Notes: generated by a model from the letters alone, not told the origin. Counted from the first letter of the stretch, positions 7,307-17,747 are shown. The stretch is 64,000 bases of DNA from CBDEUK01 sp965250225 (GCA_965250225.1 CBDFNQ010000027.1:62001-126000), one strand, 5' to 3'. Translations and numbers: made by a program.

Positions 7307-7627
7307 TTACTCATCATCAACAGATCGATCAATCGGAGCCCTGTCCAGAATCCAGACCTCACTGACAGTGTCACCATTCGTATTATAGCCTACTGGTGTA
7401 TTTGTGTTGAGGTATTCAACCCCAATGCTTTTCCCGCCAGACGTATTATTAATCTCAACATGTGGTGATACACTGAACGCAATATCACCAATGACAATCA
7501 TGTTGGTCTCAAGATTAAGATCATCGATCATGCCTTCCTGAGTGTAAGGCAAATTTGTCTCTGCATAAAGACTCACATTGAAGCTGAGTAGTATCAATGT
7601 TGTTATGAATGATAGAAAAAGTTTCAT
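7307..7627 (-). CDS. small exported protein in the PilY2 position
   Basis: A 106-residue protein with a clear signal peptide (MKLFLSFITTLILLSFNVSLYA-E). The mature part is predicted beta-rich (MIVIGDIAFSVSPHVEIN), without Cys. It lies between pilY1 and pilE, where Pseudomonas has the small pilY2. Sequence similarity to PilY2 cannot be judged here, so only the positional equivalence is claimed. Confidence 0.65.
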   Translation of the reverse strand: MKLFLSFITTLILLSFNVSLYAETNLPYTQEGMIDDLNLETNMIVIGDIAFSVSPHVEINNTSGGKSIGVEYLNTNTPVGYNTNGDTVSEVWILDRAPIDRSVDDE

Positions 7628-7653
7628 TGTAGTTTCCTCAATTATGCTAAATA

Positions 7654-10600
7654 TTACTGAAGTTGGCGCCAGGATGTGCGACCTTCAAGTGTATTTTCAC
7701 CAGCTGCGCCTTGATTGTCTTTGTTGCCTTGCGTATCTTGAGTTAGAATTCCAAGACTACCGTCACTCTTAGTCACTATACCCAGACCACCTTGACTGCC
7801 TGATTTTTCCATACCTCCTGGGCCATTGCCACCACCACCAGGTAGTAGGTCATTACTATCAATTATACCATCGCCATTAAAATCAAAGAATGCTCCCGTA
7901 GGATTAGCTCCATTGATTATGCCAGCGGCCATAATGAATGACCTTCCACCTGGTTCGCAAGGGTCAACACCGGGTATAAAAGTGAAAAAAAACAACGGTA
8001 TCACTCAGCGCAAAGGCATCTGCTATAATTCTCTCTCCACTTGCGATATTAAAGTCTATAAACCAGCCTTGGTCAGATGTATAATCAACTATATTCGTTG
8101 TTATAGTTCTGGCAGCTGGATTACCCGGAACCGCTGAAACAGTTTGTACTTGAAGATTGTTTCTACCTGCTGGAATTAGAGCACCGTTATCTCTAAGACC
8201 ATAAAAAGTATTTGTAGGGATTGTGCCTGTAAGAATGTTATCCGAGGTTTCCAGAAATTTACCGGTACCGAAGAGCAATATGAACCCGCCATTTGGATGT
8301 AAAGCGATTGAAGGCTTGACAGTAATAGCTTGTGGCGTTATTCCATCAGGTTCAACTGCGGTGTAAAAAGGCACTGGGTTTCCCGCAGAGGTAAACGCAA
8401 AATCCCAGGCACTTGCACTCGTACTGGAAACATCAATTTTCCAGAGATTGCCGAGTAGATCGCCTGCGTAGATAAAATCAATGATTCGATCACCATTAGT
8501 ATCTAATACTAATGGTTCTGACATACCGTTTGTATTAGCAGGGCTGCCAGTAAGTGTGTCAAATCTCTTGATAATTGAACCATCTGAAGCATCAAGTATA
8601 AAGAGTTGTGCTTTTTCACCGGTACTGTTGAAACCATTACCCACTACGACTCCCCCATTTGCCATTATTTAACCGAATAACATGGGGTTTATGTTTGATG
8701 AAACCCAGCCCTTCATACGCTATTGGATCAATAGGTGTTCCATCGGCACTGTTCTTTTCCCACAATGCTGGATTAGATGCGCTGGCCGGATTGGTAACCT
8801 TCAGTGCGAAAATACCACGTCCGCCTTCACCCAATCCACTGACATAGAGTTTTTTCCCAATTTCCGCCTAGATAGGCATCACCTGCATTACCTGGCGAAT
8901 TGATGAAAAATTTATGTATGTAATTAGGATCAGTCAAAAGATGCAAATTGCTATGAACAGTTTTTGGTACATAAGCAAACGTTTCTGAACCGGAAGTATT
9001 AGCACGAAACGCATGAACCATACCCGCATTGGTTCCGACAATGATAAGAGCATCTGTTGGAGTTCCTGCGTAGGCACTAGCTTGACTTGCAAAATAGGCT
9101 GGGTAGGTACTTCCTTCGCTTCCTGGCAGGATATTGTAGCCAAAATTGGCTTCTGTGAGTACGAAAGGTGTAGAAGAGACGATATCGCCGAGCAACGTAT
9201 TTCTGTTACGATATATGCCACCATTTTGTATTTCAAGAGTAGGAACATCGCCTCGGACATAATTGATGACATCAACACCGGGAGGCATTGCGGTCACTGC
9301 AGGGGGAACAATGGGCGGTGTCACTGCGGTTTTCAGATCGTTGTCAGTTGTTACAAAATCAATAGGGGTATCTGTACCTGATTTGCTGACGATGGTGAAT
9401 ATATTGCCACGATTCCCTGCATTGAGGCTATTCGCATTCCATAGTGTAGCCCCGATATTACCAGTCAGTGGATCTATCGGAAAAGCTTCTAGAGTGCCAG
9501 AATAATCACTTGGATTAAAACCTGCACTATAGATTCTCGAACCCGTACTTAATACTGATGTGCCTATGGCTACTGACGAGCCACTAGCAGCGGTTCTGTT
9601 TTCAATATCACCAATCGCATTCGCGAGTGATGTGATCAATTCTTGAGGATCCGACGCATTTAAAAAGACCCCCCGGCCATTAAAGGCTGCATGTCGCATA
9701 TCATCCAGTGTTGTTGCTGTACCTGACATTGGTTGAGGCCAACCAGTAGGAGGTGGTGCTGGAGTTAGGGGTTCGTGATCAGCTGGGATTGGATTTGCAG
9801 GATCGAACTTAGGGAGGGTGCCGGTCAGACCAAATGAGACCGCATAGGTGATCATGCGTTGCTGATTGCTCTCATCAGTAATGAGAATTGCTGGAACACG
9901 ATCGGTTAATGCCGACAAATCGTTTTTATAAAACTTCATCGCAACGTCAGCCAGTGTCTCAGAGAAGGTATCTGTGTGTGGGCCACCATTAACTTGAACG
10001 GTTTTTGTCGTGTTATCAGGGAATATAACATTGTGAGTGGTCGTGGCACCACCATCTTCATTGGCAACACCAGGGTTACTACCATTCCAGAAACCATCTG
10101 ACATGAGCACGGCGAAGTTCTGTTGGCATTCACCACCCAGGTTAGCAGGTAGGATGGGACTTGCGTCAGTAAAACCTATTGCCGATGGTGCACCAGAGCC
10201 ATCGGTATCATCAAAATATTGTCCAACGTTGTTTAATAATCTTCTTAATGGTGTGCCATTATTGGAATTAATGCTAAACATCATATCTTCTAATGTTTCC
10301 TTGTTAGCAGTAACGGTCATGTCTGTCACTGGCGTACCAATATTATTATGGTTGTGTAGAGATGCAATGCCTAGTCTGTCAGTTGATGAATCAATCAGTT
10401 CTGACATAACGCGCTTAAGTACATACTCACGTTTACGGTAGTAACTATACCAGTTGGCAAAGTTAGTTTGCTGTGCAGGACTCATTCCTGAGACAGGCAT
10501 AAATTGTGCGTAATTTACAGAAGGAACTCCTGAGTTGTCAGCACATTCGCCAGCTTGAAAAATTCCATCGCCGTTATCTGTCCAGGGGATATAACCGGAC

Positions 10601-11079
10601 GGATCACCTCCACCATCGATTGCAGTTAGATCTATCGTGCCACTAGCGATGTTATAGGGTTCTATTCGAGCAGCGGTGATGGGTTGATTTGTAAACGTGT
10701 TGCCCGCGCTATCCTCTCCAATCCAGGGAGTGTAATTGTCGAAGGTTAGATTAGGATTATAATACATAACATTATAACCCGCGCAGGACTCAAGTAATTC
10801 ATCGGTATCCGTATCAGTGGGTGTGATATCAACATTGCCACTGTTTGCAAAACCCCCAGTATTAGGATAGATGGCTACTGTTGCATTTGTTTTTAATACT
10901 TCCCAATCCATACTACCGGAATCATCCACTGAGAACATGATGTTGGGTTGGATATTATTACCAAGAAAAAGCGGCGCATTAGGTAATGAAAGTAGCGCAT
11001 GGGCAGATTGATTTATCCCGAGAGTCAAGGTGATAATGCTAAGTAAAGTGGTTTTGAAAATATTTTTAGAAATAAACAT
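7654..11079 (-). pseudogene. pilY1: pilY1, type IV pilus tip adhesin/assembly factor with three frameshifts
   Basis: The full gene would encode about 1140 residues: signal peptide, VWA-like MIDAS motif (FSVDDSGSMDWEV), and a C-terminal beta-propeller with the calcium loop DTNGDRIIDF. Four frames are needed to read it: 11079-8827, 8834-8637, 8665-7964 and 8004-7654. The breaks fall in homopolymers: an A-run near 8855 (one base short), a G-run near 8655 (one extra), and a T-run near 7987 (one short). Joining the frames restores uninterrupted family sequence. The breaks could be sequencing indels, slippage-based phase variation or decay. The protein normally acts at the pilus tip with the minor pilins encoded upstream. 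Confidence 0.9.
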
Positions 11080-11108
11080 ATGTTAGATCCTCCAAAGAGA
11101 TCTACTAT

Positions 11109-11663
11109 CTAATCGTACTTTCTAGTACGAACGGTAGATTGAACGACTGTGGTAGCCTGGGCGTTTAGTCCTTGACTGCGTGCTGTGATGCGATGAATTT
11201 TATGCGAATCGCAATCACTTTTAGTCAATGTGTTGAATTCACAGTTAGGGTTCTCTTGATAATTAGTACTGAATTCAATGATGTAACTTGGCTGAAAATT
11301 AGTGTTGAGTGTGGGTGGAATATTAGCTGGATTGGTTGCATACCAATTATTGCCTGGGTTTTTTTGCCAATCCCATACTGGATAAGCAGGATTACTCGGA
11401 GCAAGAAAATCATAGAACCCATTTTCTGTTCCCGCTGGTGTTTGATTGGCCGCAATAGTGCCCATATAATTTTCAGCTTCTCTGAGCGCCGCTTCAGCCG
11501 TTTGAAAAGAAGCTTGTCTGTTATAGACACTGCCCGTCATTTTTTCCTGTAATGTTGTAGAGGTCATTGAACTGAGACCAATCAATGTCAATACAACCAG
11601 CAAGGCAAGACAGGTAATTAATGCTGCGCCTGTTTGATGTAAATTGTTAGTCATTGCTTTCAC
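11109..11663 (-). CDS. pilX: minor pilin PilX
   Basis: A 184-residue PilX-type pilin. The hydrophobic helix (GAALITCLALLVVLTLIGLS) follows a short leader ending HQTG, and the conserved MTSTTLQEKMTGSVYNRQAS and FQTAEAALREAE segments follow. The GTG start at 11663 is preferred over the ATG at 11654 because an AGGAG lies 6 bases before it. It lies 29 bp upstream of pilY1, with which PilX works at the pilus tip. Confidence 0.88.
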   Translation of the reverse strand: MKAMTNNLHQTGAALITCLALLVVLTLIGLSSMTSTTLQEKMTGSVYNRQASFQTAEAALREAENYMGTIAANQTPAGTENGFYDFLAPSNPAYPVWDWQKNPGNNWYATNPANIPPTLNTNFQPSYIIEFSTNYQENPNCEFNTLTKSDCDSHKIHRITARSQGLNAQATTVVQSTVRTRKYD

Positions 11664-11678
11664 TAAAAACTCCTAAGA

Positions 11679-12776
11679 TTATTTTAATTGATTGCGTATC
11701 GAGACAGTCGAGGAATACACGACACGTAATCTGTTGTCTTGCGGTCCTGGAAGGGCATTTCTATTTTGTCCATTAAAAAAAATTGTTTGGGGTTGAATGG
11801 TAATATTATCAGCACTTCTTAGTAGTAGAGAGATGCGAATACTTCGTACAGTAGTCCAATCGAGAACATTATTTGCTGTGACATAGGTTTCCGCGTATTC
11901 ATCTCCACCAGTATCGGTGCCGTATGTAATTTGCATGTCTTCGATTCCATCTACAATTTCTACATATTGAAAATCTGTCGGATCTTGCATCCCTATGGTG
12001 TTATCTGGATTCCAACGAGCCATCCAGATTGCGGGCTCGGCATTTGCTGCTGCAACAGTAGGATCGATTTGACTGGGTGCAATAAAATAAGTATTCGATA
12101 ATAAGCGGTAAACAAAAGAAGTTGTCTCGTACGTATTGCTGAGCTTCGTTGCAGTATTAGCTGCAGCCGAAAATGTCATATTCTCTACAGGTCCAATATC
12201 AGTAACATTCGTATCAATTTGAAAAATATCTGTTCGCGTACAATCAGTAATCATAATGGGATTGTTAGCTTGAAAATTACATTGATTTGGAGCGAATATA
12301 GGGACTGTATTATCAGTGTCGAGAACCGTACTAGTTAGAGCTGCCCCACACTGATGAGCACGTTGTATCGTCAGGGTATCCGTTGTATTCTGGGTTAATG
12401 CAGCCATATCTGTAGCCATTGTGGTCATACCTGCAGGTCGTAGTGGGAGCCATGCGCCACTCCCTTGAGCATCTGATCCTGCCAGCTCTGCATTATTACC
12501 AGTTAGATCCTGCGGAGGTGTTGCATTCGCTATATAATTCATAGTGATATTTTCACGACTCGTACATCCTGAATAACCAATCATACGAATATCTTTTGCA
12601 AGAGTTTCCATTACAAACCTGCCGTTTTGTTGCAAGCCAGCTAAGGCCGTTTCGGATCGATAGGTTTGTTGATTACCGATAAACAATTGTATTGCCCCGG
12701 CAGTTAATATCAGTCCTATGACCAAGGCAACCATGATTTCGATCAGGGTTAAACCATTTTGATTTGTTATTTTCAT
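11679..12776 (-). CDS. pilW: minor pilin PilW
   Basis: A 365-residue PilW: leader MKITNQNG, prepilin site G-LTLIEIMVALVIGLILTAG, then FIGNQQTYRSETALAGLQQ and FVMETLAKDIRMIGYSGC. The ATG at 12776 gives the short basic leader typical of prepilins; an in-frame TTG at 12806 would add 10 residues. It is located between pilV and pilX in the same operon. Confidence 0.88.
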   Translation of the reverse strand: MKITNQNGLTLIEIMVALVIGLILTAGAIQLFIGNQQTYRSETALAGLQQNGRFVMETLAKDIRMIGYSGCTSRENITMNYIANATPPQDLTGNNAELAGSDAQGSGAWLPLRPAGMTTMATDMAALTQNTTDTLTIQRAHQCGAALTSTVLDTDNTVPIFAPNQCNFQANNPIMITDCTRTDIFQIDTNVTDIGPVENMTFSAAANTATKLSNTYETTSFVYRLLSNTYFIAPSQIDPTVAAANAEPAIWMARWNPDNTIGMQDPTDFQYVEIVDGIEDMQITYGTDTGGDEYAETYVTANNVLDWTTVRSIRISLLLRSADNITIQPQTIFFNGQNRNALPGPQDNRLRVVYSSTVSIRNQLK

Positions 12777-12808
12777 TGTCGTATTGAGCCGTGTTCGTCT
12801 ATTCAAGA

Positions 12809-13279
12809 TTAAATTTGAGAAATAAAGGAAAAATTGATCAAATTATTATTATTTGAGGCATCGCCACCAAGTCTTGATTCATCCCATTGAAGTGTGACGG
12901 TACATACCCCAGTAGCAGCGATACAGGCAATGGATGCATCTCCTCCCGGGTTGTTCCCAGGAAGTAATACCCGGACAAAATTGAATATCCAGTCATTGAG
13001 ATCATCATCGGATAAAATACCACTTACAGCTGGAGGGGCATCGCCGTAATTACGGTCGTAAGCGCCTGCTAAGGCCTGTGTTCGATTTGCGCGCATACGA
13101 TCCATCATGTCGTAAGCTAAAAAAACAGCCTGACCGCGTGAATAGGCGCCGTGACTTGCCTTCAATGAGGTTGCCTGTAGTGCTGCTAATCCTAATAGAC
13201 CTATAGACATGATTAATAAGGCAACCAGAACTTCGATCAAGGTAAAGCCAATTTGTTTGTTTAATTGATTATGTGCCAT
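12809..13279 (-). CDS. pilV: minor pilin PilV
   Basis: A 156-residue prepilin with leader MAHNQLNKQIG and site G-FTLIEVLVALLIMSIGLLG, then QATSLKASHGAYSRGQAV, the usual PilV pattern. The ATG at 13279 is preferred over 13297 because the leader then has normal length. It starts 12 bp after fimU, consistent with one transcript. Confidence 0.88.
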   Translation of the reverse strand: MAHNQLNKQIGFTLIEVLVALLIMSIGLLGLAALQATSLKASHGAYSRGQAVFLAYDMMDRMRANRTQALAGAYDRNYGDAPPAVSGILSDDDLNDWIFNFVRVLLPGNNPGGDASIACIAATGVCTVTLQWDESRLGGDASNNNNLINFSFISQI

Positions 13280-13290
13280 TGTTATCTCAC

Positions 13291-13809
13291 TCAGCATGCT
13301 TGGCCATTCGGTGATATTTTGGATGTTCCACCAGAGCCGATATTAATAATACGTTGATAATTTCTGCCACTGCCGTTGCATTTATGAGCACTTAAAGTGA
13401 GTGTGATTGCAGCAACGGGCGGAAAAGGACCCAGTTCACCGGAGGGCAAAAAAACCAGTGTCGTTGCAGCACCACTCGATAACGTGCTATTGGTCACGGC
13501 CTCATAAACACGGATAACCAGATCACCTGCGTCGAGAAAATCACCGTCATTGTTGTTATCTGTTCTGATTTGCCAGCCCTGTGACCAGTCGGTACCAGCA
13601 ACTAATGGTGAAACCTGAACGTTTAAACCCTGACTGGCAGCCTCACTGCGGGCGTATTTAAGAGAGCCTAGAATATTGTTCGCTGTGGTTGACGTTCTGT
13701 TGCGAATGGTCATGTCCTCAAATGATGGAAAAGCGATTGCTGCCAGTATGGCAATCACAACCATCGTTATGAGGAGTTCCATTAATGTAAAGCCAGAATA
13801 TTTTTTCAT
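13291..13809 (-). CDS. fimU: minor pilin FimU/GspH-like
   Basis: A 172-residue protein with prepilin site MKKYSG-FTLMELLITMVVIAILAAIA and a GspH/FimT domain (LKYARSEAASQGLNV, SQGWQIRTDNNND). It is the first gene of the minor pilin operon. The promoter probably lies in the AT-rich stretch just above 13809, but no clear boxes were seen. Confidence 0.88.
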   Translation of the reverse strand: MKKYSGFTLMELLITMVVIAILAAIAFPSFEDMTIRNRTSTTANNILGSLKYARSEAASQGLNVQVSPLVAGTDWSQGWQIRTDNNNDGDFLDAGDLVIRVYEAVTNSTLSSGAATTLVFLPSGELGPFPPVAAITLTLSAHKCNGSGRNYQRIINIGSGGTSKISPNGQAC

Positions 13810-14001
13810 AGTGTTACCTATAGCAGTGGGAATTTTCTTTGTCAGTGTGAATTGGATAAACGGTCTGTTTATCGGGATAAGTGGTGAGTGTAGTCTTCAA
13901 ACCATGAACTGGTTCACATTTTAGTAGCTTTTAATAATTTCACGATTATCCTGAATAAACAGAAAGAGGTTCGAACGACAGTTACTTAAGCCAGGAACTT
14001 C

Positions 14002-14078
14002 GTCATCCCGGCGAAGGCCGGGATCCATTTGCACCAAGTACGTTTATTTTACTGGATTCCGGCTTGCGCCGGAATGAC
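14002..14078. repeat. REP-like pair of inverted palindromes
   Basis: Two imperfect palindromes, 14002-14027 (CATCCCGGCGAAGGCCGGGATC) and 14053-14078 (GGATTCCGGCTTGCGCCGGAAT), face each other about 25 bp apart. Each can form a GC-rich hairpin. This is the common dispersed proteobacterial 'cgtcattccggcg' repeat type. The rest of 13810-14206 shows no gene. Confidence 0.75.
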
Positions 14079-14206
14079 GATAGCTGCGTTTTCATAGAAT
14101 GATTCCGCCTAAGTGAGCATCATTCGAATGAGGCTCTTACTTGTGTCAGATTGACGGATAAAATAATATTTTTGATATTTTAAAATTACCAATTGAATAA
14201 TCAAGC

Positions 14207-15129
14207 ATGACTAAATCGATTCTACTCTTCCCGCTTGCAGCAGTTTTGATATCAATATTCGCTGTATGTTTTCCAGAAATATTAACACCACTTAAAGTGA
14301 GTATAGTCCCTTTGCTCGGAGTAGTGATGTTTGGTATGGGAATGAGTTTGACCGCCAGTGATTTTTCAGCAGTCTTGAAACGGCCCCAAGTAATATTGCT
14401 TGGTTTGGTATTACAATTCACGTTAATGCCATTGTTTGCCTTTTTATTGGCCAATGGATTTTCCTTGTCGAAAGAGTTAATGGTCGGCCTGGTATTGGTC
14501 GGTGCAAGTCCGGGTGGCACGGCGTCTAATGTTATTTGTTATCTGGCTAAAGGGGATGTGGCCTTGTCCATTACACTGACGGCGGCATCTACAATATTGG
14601 CTGTGTTTATGACACCATTTTTAACCTGGTTCTATGTCGGTCAGAGTATTGATGTGCCGTTTTTGAATATGGTACTAACCATTTTGAAAATTATTATTGT
14701 GCCTGTGTGCCTGTGTGCTTAGGGGTGTTAGTAAATCGCTATCTGGGAAAACAACTGCATTGGTTAAAAGAATTGTTCCCTGTTATATCTATGATGGTCA
14801 TTGTTTTGATTATTGGAATAATAATCGCATTGAACCAGGTACCGCTTCAGTCGATAGTCATTCCAGTATTCATGGCTGTTGTGTTACATAATGTACTCGG
14901 ATTAGGTAGTGCCTATGGTTTGGCAAAAGTACTGAGGTATCCAGAAAAAACCTGTAAAACACTGGCAATAGAGGTTGGCATGCAAAACTCAGGTTTGGCC
15001 GTGGCTTTAGCTGCTAAATTCTTTCCGGCAATAGCAGCCTTGCCAGGTGCCATTTTCAGTATCTGGCATAATATTTCTGGTGCACTGTTAGCCAGTTATT
15101 GGTCTGTCGACAAATATAAAAAAGAATAA
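14207..15129 (+). pseudogene. BASS-family (bile acid:Na+ symporter-like) transporter, frameshifted by an 8-bp duplication
   Basis: The two frames 14207-14731 and about 14707-15129 together make one BASS-type membrane protein of about 305 residues with roughly nine hydrophobic segments and the family patterns VGASPGGTASNVICYLAKGD and EVGMQNSGLAVALA. The break is a tandem duplication of GTGCCTGT at 14699-14706 and 14707-14714; removing one copy restores IIIVPVCLGVLVNR. It is not a homopolymer error. Substrates of such transporters include organic anions; the one here is unknown. Confidence 0.88.
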
Positions 15130-15145
15130 AAACATTCAATTCTAA

Positions 15146-15862
15146 GTGATGTTATCGAACAATAAATTCTATGTTCTTACAGGCCTTGTTATTATTTTTA
15201 TTATTCACGCCTGTGATCAATCAGAGGGTCATGACTATTTCCCTTTACAGGAAGGAGCTTATTGGCGCTATAACATGGACTATGAAACCATGGATGGCCA
15301 TTGGCACACGCCCTTTGTTGTAGAAAATTTTCCTGCAATAATAAAAGATAATAAAACAATTTATGTGCGCAGGACGTTAGATGGGCGAAATTATCACTAT
15401 GAAATAAATGACAAAGGATTACTGATGTCAGGTCATGAGATCACAGTTGATCGTAAAACCAAAAAACATATCAATAAACATTACGTCTTTAAGTTTCCGC
15501 TTAAAGTCGGACAAAGCTGGCTTGATCATTCAAAAAGTCGAGTATTAATCAAAACAGGTCCGCCACAAAAAACCGTTTTCAGGATCAGAGCGAATGTGCC
15601 AGTCAAGGTGGAAATAGAATCTATCAATGACACCATCGAAGTGCCAGCAGGCAGATTTAAAAACTGTTTACGGTTACATCTAACTGGCAGTGGTTTTTTT
15701 GACGCGGGGAATTATGTAGGTCATACCATTGTGATCATTGATGAAACGAACTGGTATGCGCCCGGTGTTGGTCTGGTCAAATCAGTACGCAAGGAATCAA
15801 CAACGGATAAGGTTGTGTCTCATGGTCAGATAAATCTGGAGTTAGAGGAATTTATTCAATAA
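15146..15862 (+). CDS. putative lipoprotein of unknown function
   Basis: A 238-residue protein with a hydrophobic N-terminus and a lipobox-like IIHAC followed by DQSEG, suggesting an outer- or inner-membrane lipoprotein. The mature part begins YFPLQEGAYWRYNM, a pattern seen in uncharacterised beta-rich lipoproteins, and contains VPAGRFKNCLRLHL and WYAPGVGLVKSV. It starts 17 bp after the BASS gene. The stop codon lies inside the left arm of a MITE-like repeat. Confidence 0.7.
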   Translation: MMLSNNKFYVLTGLVIIFIIHACDQSEGHDYFPLQEGAYWRYNMDYETMDGHWHTPFVVENFPAIIKDNKTIYVRRTLDGRNYHYEINDKGLLMSGHEITVDRKTKKHINKHYVFKFPLKVGQSWLDHSKSRVLIKTGPPQKTVFRIRANVPVKVEIESINDTIEVPAGRFKNCLRLHLTGSGFFDAGNYVGHTIVIIDETNWYAPGVGLVKSVRKESTTDKVVSHGQINLELEEFIQ

Positions 15863-16067
15863 TTAACCTGAATTCGGGATAAGAATACGATGTATAAATT
15901 CTTGTTTAGTAGCTAGCACTCCGAATTCGTCGTTCTGGCCAGGGATTGGCCAGAATCCAGCCACATGGACGTAATAAAATACGCCCAGACTACCCTCCCT
16001 GGTACTGGATTGTGGACATTCCCTGTCCACAATGACGGTTTGTTCTTATCCCGAGTTCAGGTTAATT
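15861..16067. repeat. MITE-like element with 25-bp terminal inverted repeats
   Basis: 15861-15885 and 16043-16067 are inverted repeats matching at 24 of 25 positions (core AACCTGAATTCGGGATAAGA). Inside are two smaller hairpin units, GGCCAGGGATTGGCC and TGTGGACATTCCCTGTCCACA. There is no ORF. The arms contain the stop codon of the lipoprotein gene and overlap the stop of the convergent cyclo-ligase gene, so the element defines both 3' ends and may work as a bidirectional terminator. Confidence 0.75.
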
Positions 16068-16629
16068 AACGTGTCTTGATGATTCTTTCTTCAGTGACGA
16101 TCTTGTCTACCAACTGATCGTATTTGTCGGTTGGAATGTCCTCGCTAATTTGTTCTTCAAACGCTAGTGCAATTTTTGACTTAACCTGATTCTTTGTAAA
16201 CCAGCGATCATAATAACCTGCGCCAAAACCAATACGTTTTCCTGTCTCGGTAAAACCCAGACCTGGTGTCAGGCAGATGTCGTAGTCAATGAGTAAGGGT
16301 TCCGCAGAAGCGGGAGTTAATATCCCAAGCTCTGCCGGTACTAATTCATCCATATTCAGGAGTTTGACCGCAATCATTTCATCTTTTTTGAGGATCTTCG
16401 GTACAGCCAGGGTTTTACCCTGAGCTAGTAATAATGTGATTAGTTCGTGGGTTTCAACTTCACTGGCATAGGATATATAAATGAAAATGGTCTGCGCGGA
16501 CTGGATTTCAGCAAGCAGGCTGATTTTCTTGCATATGACCTGTGAATAAGCAGTCCTGTCCTGAAGTGGGATGGCAGCGCGCTGTTTTTTTAATATTTTT
16601 CTTAAAGATTGTTTTTTTTCTGTTAACAT
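16066..16629 (-). CDS. 5-formyltetrahydrofolate cyclo-ligase
   Basis: A 187-residue member of the MTHFS family (5-formyl-THF + ATP to 5,10-methenyl-THF). Visible motifs are KKQRAAIPLQDR near the N-terminus, the ATP loop GFTETGKRIGFGAGYYDRW and the terminal cluster. The internal ATG at 16629 (MLTEKKQSLRKILKKQR) is chosen because upstream residues do not fit the family. It is convergent with the lipoprotein gene. 6S RNA often precedes this gene in gammaproteobacteria; no clear match was found upstream. Confidence 0.88.
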   Translation of the reverse strand: MLTEKKQSLRKILKKQRAAIPLQDRTAYSQVICKKISLLAEIQSAQTIFIYISYASEVETHELITLLLAQGKTLAVPKILKKDEMIAVKLLNMDELVPAELGILTPASAEPLLIDYDICLTPGLGFTETGKRIGFGAGYYDRWFTKNQVKSKIALAFEEQISEDIPTDKYDQLVDKIVTEERIIKTR

Positions 16630-16852
16630 ATTGAAATATAAGTGTTTATTGTAGTTGTCTGGCCGACTTAGAAAGACCTTCTGGAAGTATTCGGTAACAC
16701 TAATCAACCTATGGAGATAATATGAGTGCGTTATTGGGATTTTCCATGCATTTTGCTTTCATTTTCGACGATTTTCCGTACAATACCGCTTTTTTTCAGG
16801 GCAGGAAATTCGTCTGCTTAAACTTAAATTTATTATCTAAGGCAAATATTTA

Positions 16853-17101
16853 ATGGTCACTATTCGTTTATCTCGTACCGGTGCTAAGAAAAAGCCATTT
16901 TACCACATTGTGGTTGTGGACAGTCGATGCCCACGTGATGGTCGCAACATCGAAAGAATTGGATTTTTTAACCCATACGCTACTGGTCAGGAAGAACGTG
17001 TTCGTCTTGACACGGCTCGAGTTGATTTCTGGGTTGGCCAGGGTGCACAGACCTCAGATCGCGTTGCAAAAATCATTAAAGACCAGGCCGCAGCTGCTTA
17101 A
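16853..17101 (+). CDS. rpsP: 30S ribosomal protein S16
   Basis: An 82-residue S16 starting MVTIRLSRTGAKKKPFYHIV, with DSRCPRDGRNIERIGFFNP, nearly invariant in the family. It heads the conserved rpsP-rimM-trmD-rplS operon. Confidence 0.97.
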   Translation: MVTIRLSRTGAKKKPFYHIVVVDSRCPRDGRNIERIGFFNPYATGQEERVRLDTARVDFWVGQGAQTSDRVAKIIKDQAAAA

Positions 17102-17225
17102 ACGATTTTTGACTGATTATCCGCGTTAACTCGGATAATAGTTTACGTTTAGACATATCGTATACCCATTATTATTGATCTGGATTTTTTTTATTTGGGT
17201 TTATTGATTTGGAGCAGAGCATTCT

Positions 17226-17747
17226 TTGCAGGAACAAAACGAAACAGATTCAGACGTATCCATCGGCAAAATTGCCGGTGTCTATGGACTAAAAGGTTGG
17301 GTTAAGATCCTGTCATTTACCCGACCCAAAGAAAATATTATTGATTACACAACCTGGTATTTGGGTTGTGGTGAGCAACAGATTGAAAAATCGGTGCTTG
17401 AATGCAAAGTGCAGGGCAAAGGGTTGATTGCCAGACTGGAAGATGTATCAGACCGTGACCAGGCCATAGGGCTTAAGAACAAAGAAATTTTTGTCAGGCG
17501 TACTCAGTTACCCGATCTAGAAGATGGAGAGTATTACTGGCAAGACCTGATCGGATTACAGGTGATTGATCAGGATCAGAAAATACTCGGTAAGGTTTCC
17601 AAGATACTCGAAACCGGGGCGAATGATGTATTTGTCGTCAGTGGAAAGAAACGCATATTAATACCCTGGGTTAGTGGAATCTATGTAGAAGAAATCAATC
17701 CTGAAGCTGGTCATATTTTGGTTAAATGGCAGGGTGATGAGGACTGA
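17226..17747 (+). CDS. rimM: 16S rRNA processing protein RimM
   Basis: A 173-residue RimM that helps mature the 30S head and binds S19. The N-terminal RimM domain has IGKIAGVYGLKGWVKI and the C-terminal PRC-barrel has YYWQDLIGLQV and ILIPWVSGIYVEEI. The start appears to be TTG at 17226; no better in-frame ATG/GTG lies close. It abuts trmD with no gap. Confidence 0.95.
   Translation: MQEQNETDSDVSIGKIAGVYGLKGWVKILSFTRPKENIIDYTTWYLGCGEQQIEKSVLECKVQGKGLIARLEDVSDRDQAIGLKNKEIFVRRTQLPDLEDGEYYWQDLIGLQVIDQDQKILGKVSKILETGANDVFVVSGKKRILIPWVSGIYVEEINPEAGHILVKWQGDED

Noticed and set aside
13968..13980. GGTTCGAA-like tRNA T-arm motif
   Set aside because: No acceptor, D- or anticodon arm can be folded around it.
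14002..14078. CRISPR-like repeat pair
   Set aside because: Only two palindromic units in opposite orientation, no spacers and no cas genes; fits REP-type repeats instead.
16630..16850. 6S RNA upstream of the cyclo-ligase gene
   Set aside because: The location is typical, but no long internal bulge structure or conserved ends could be recognised.
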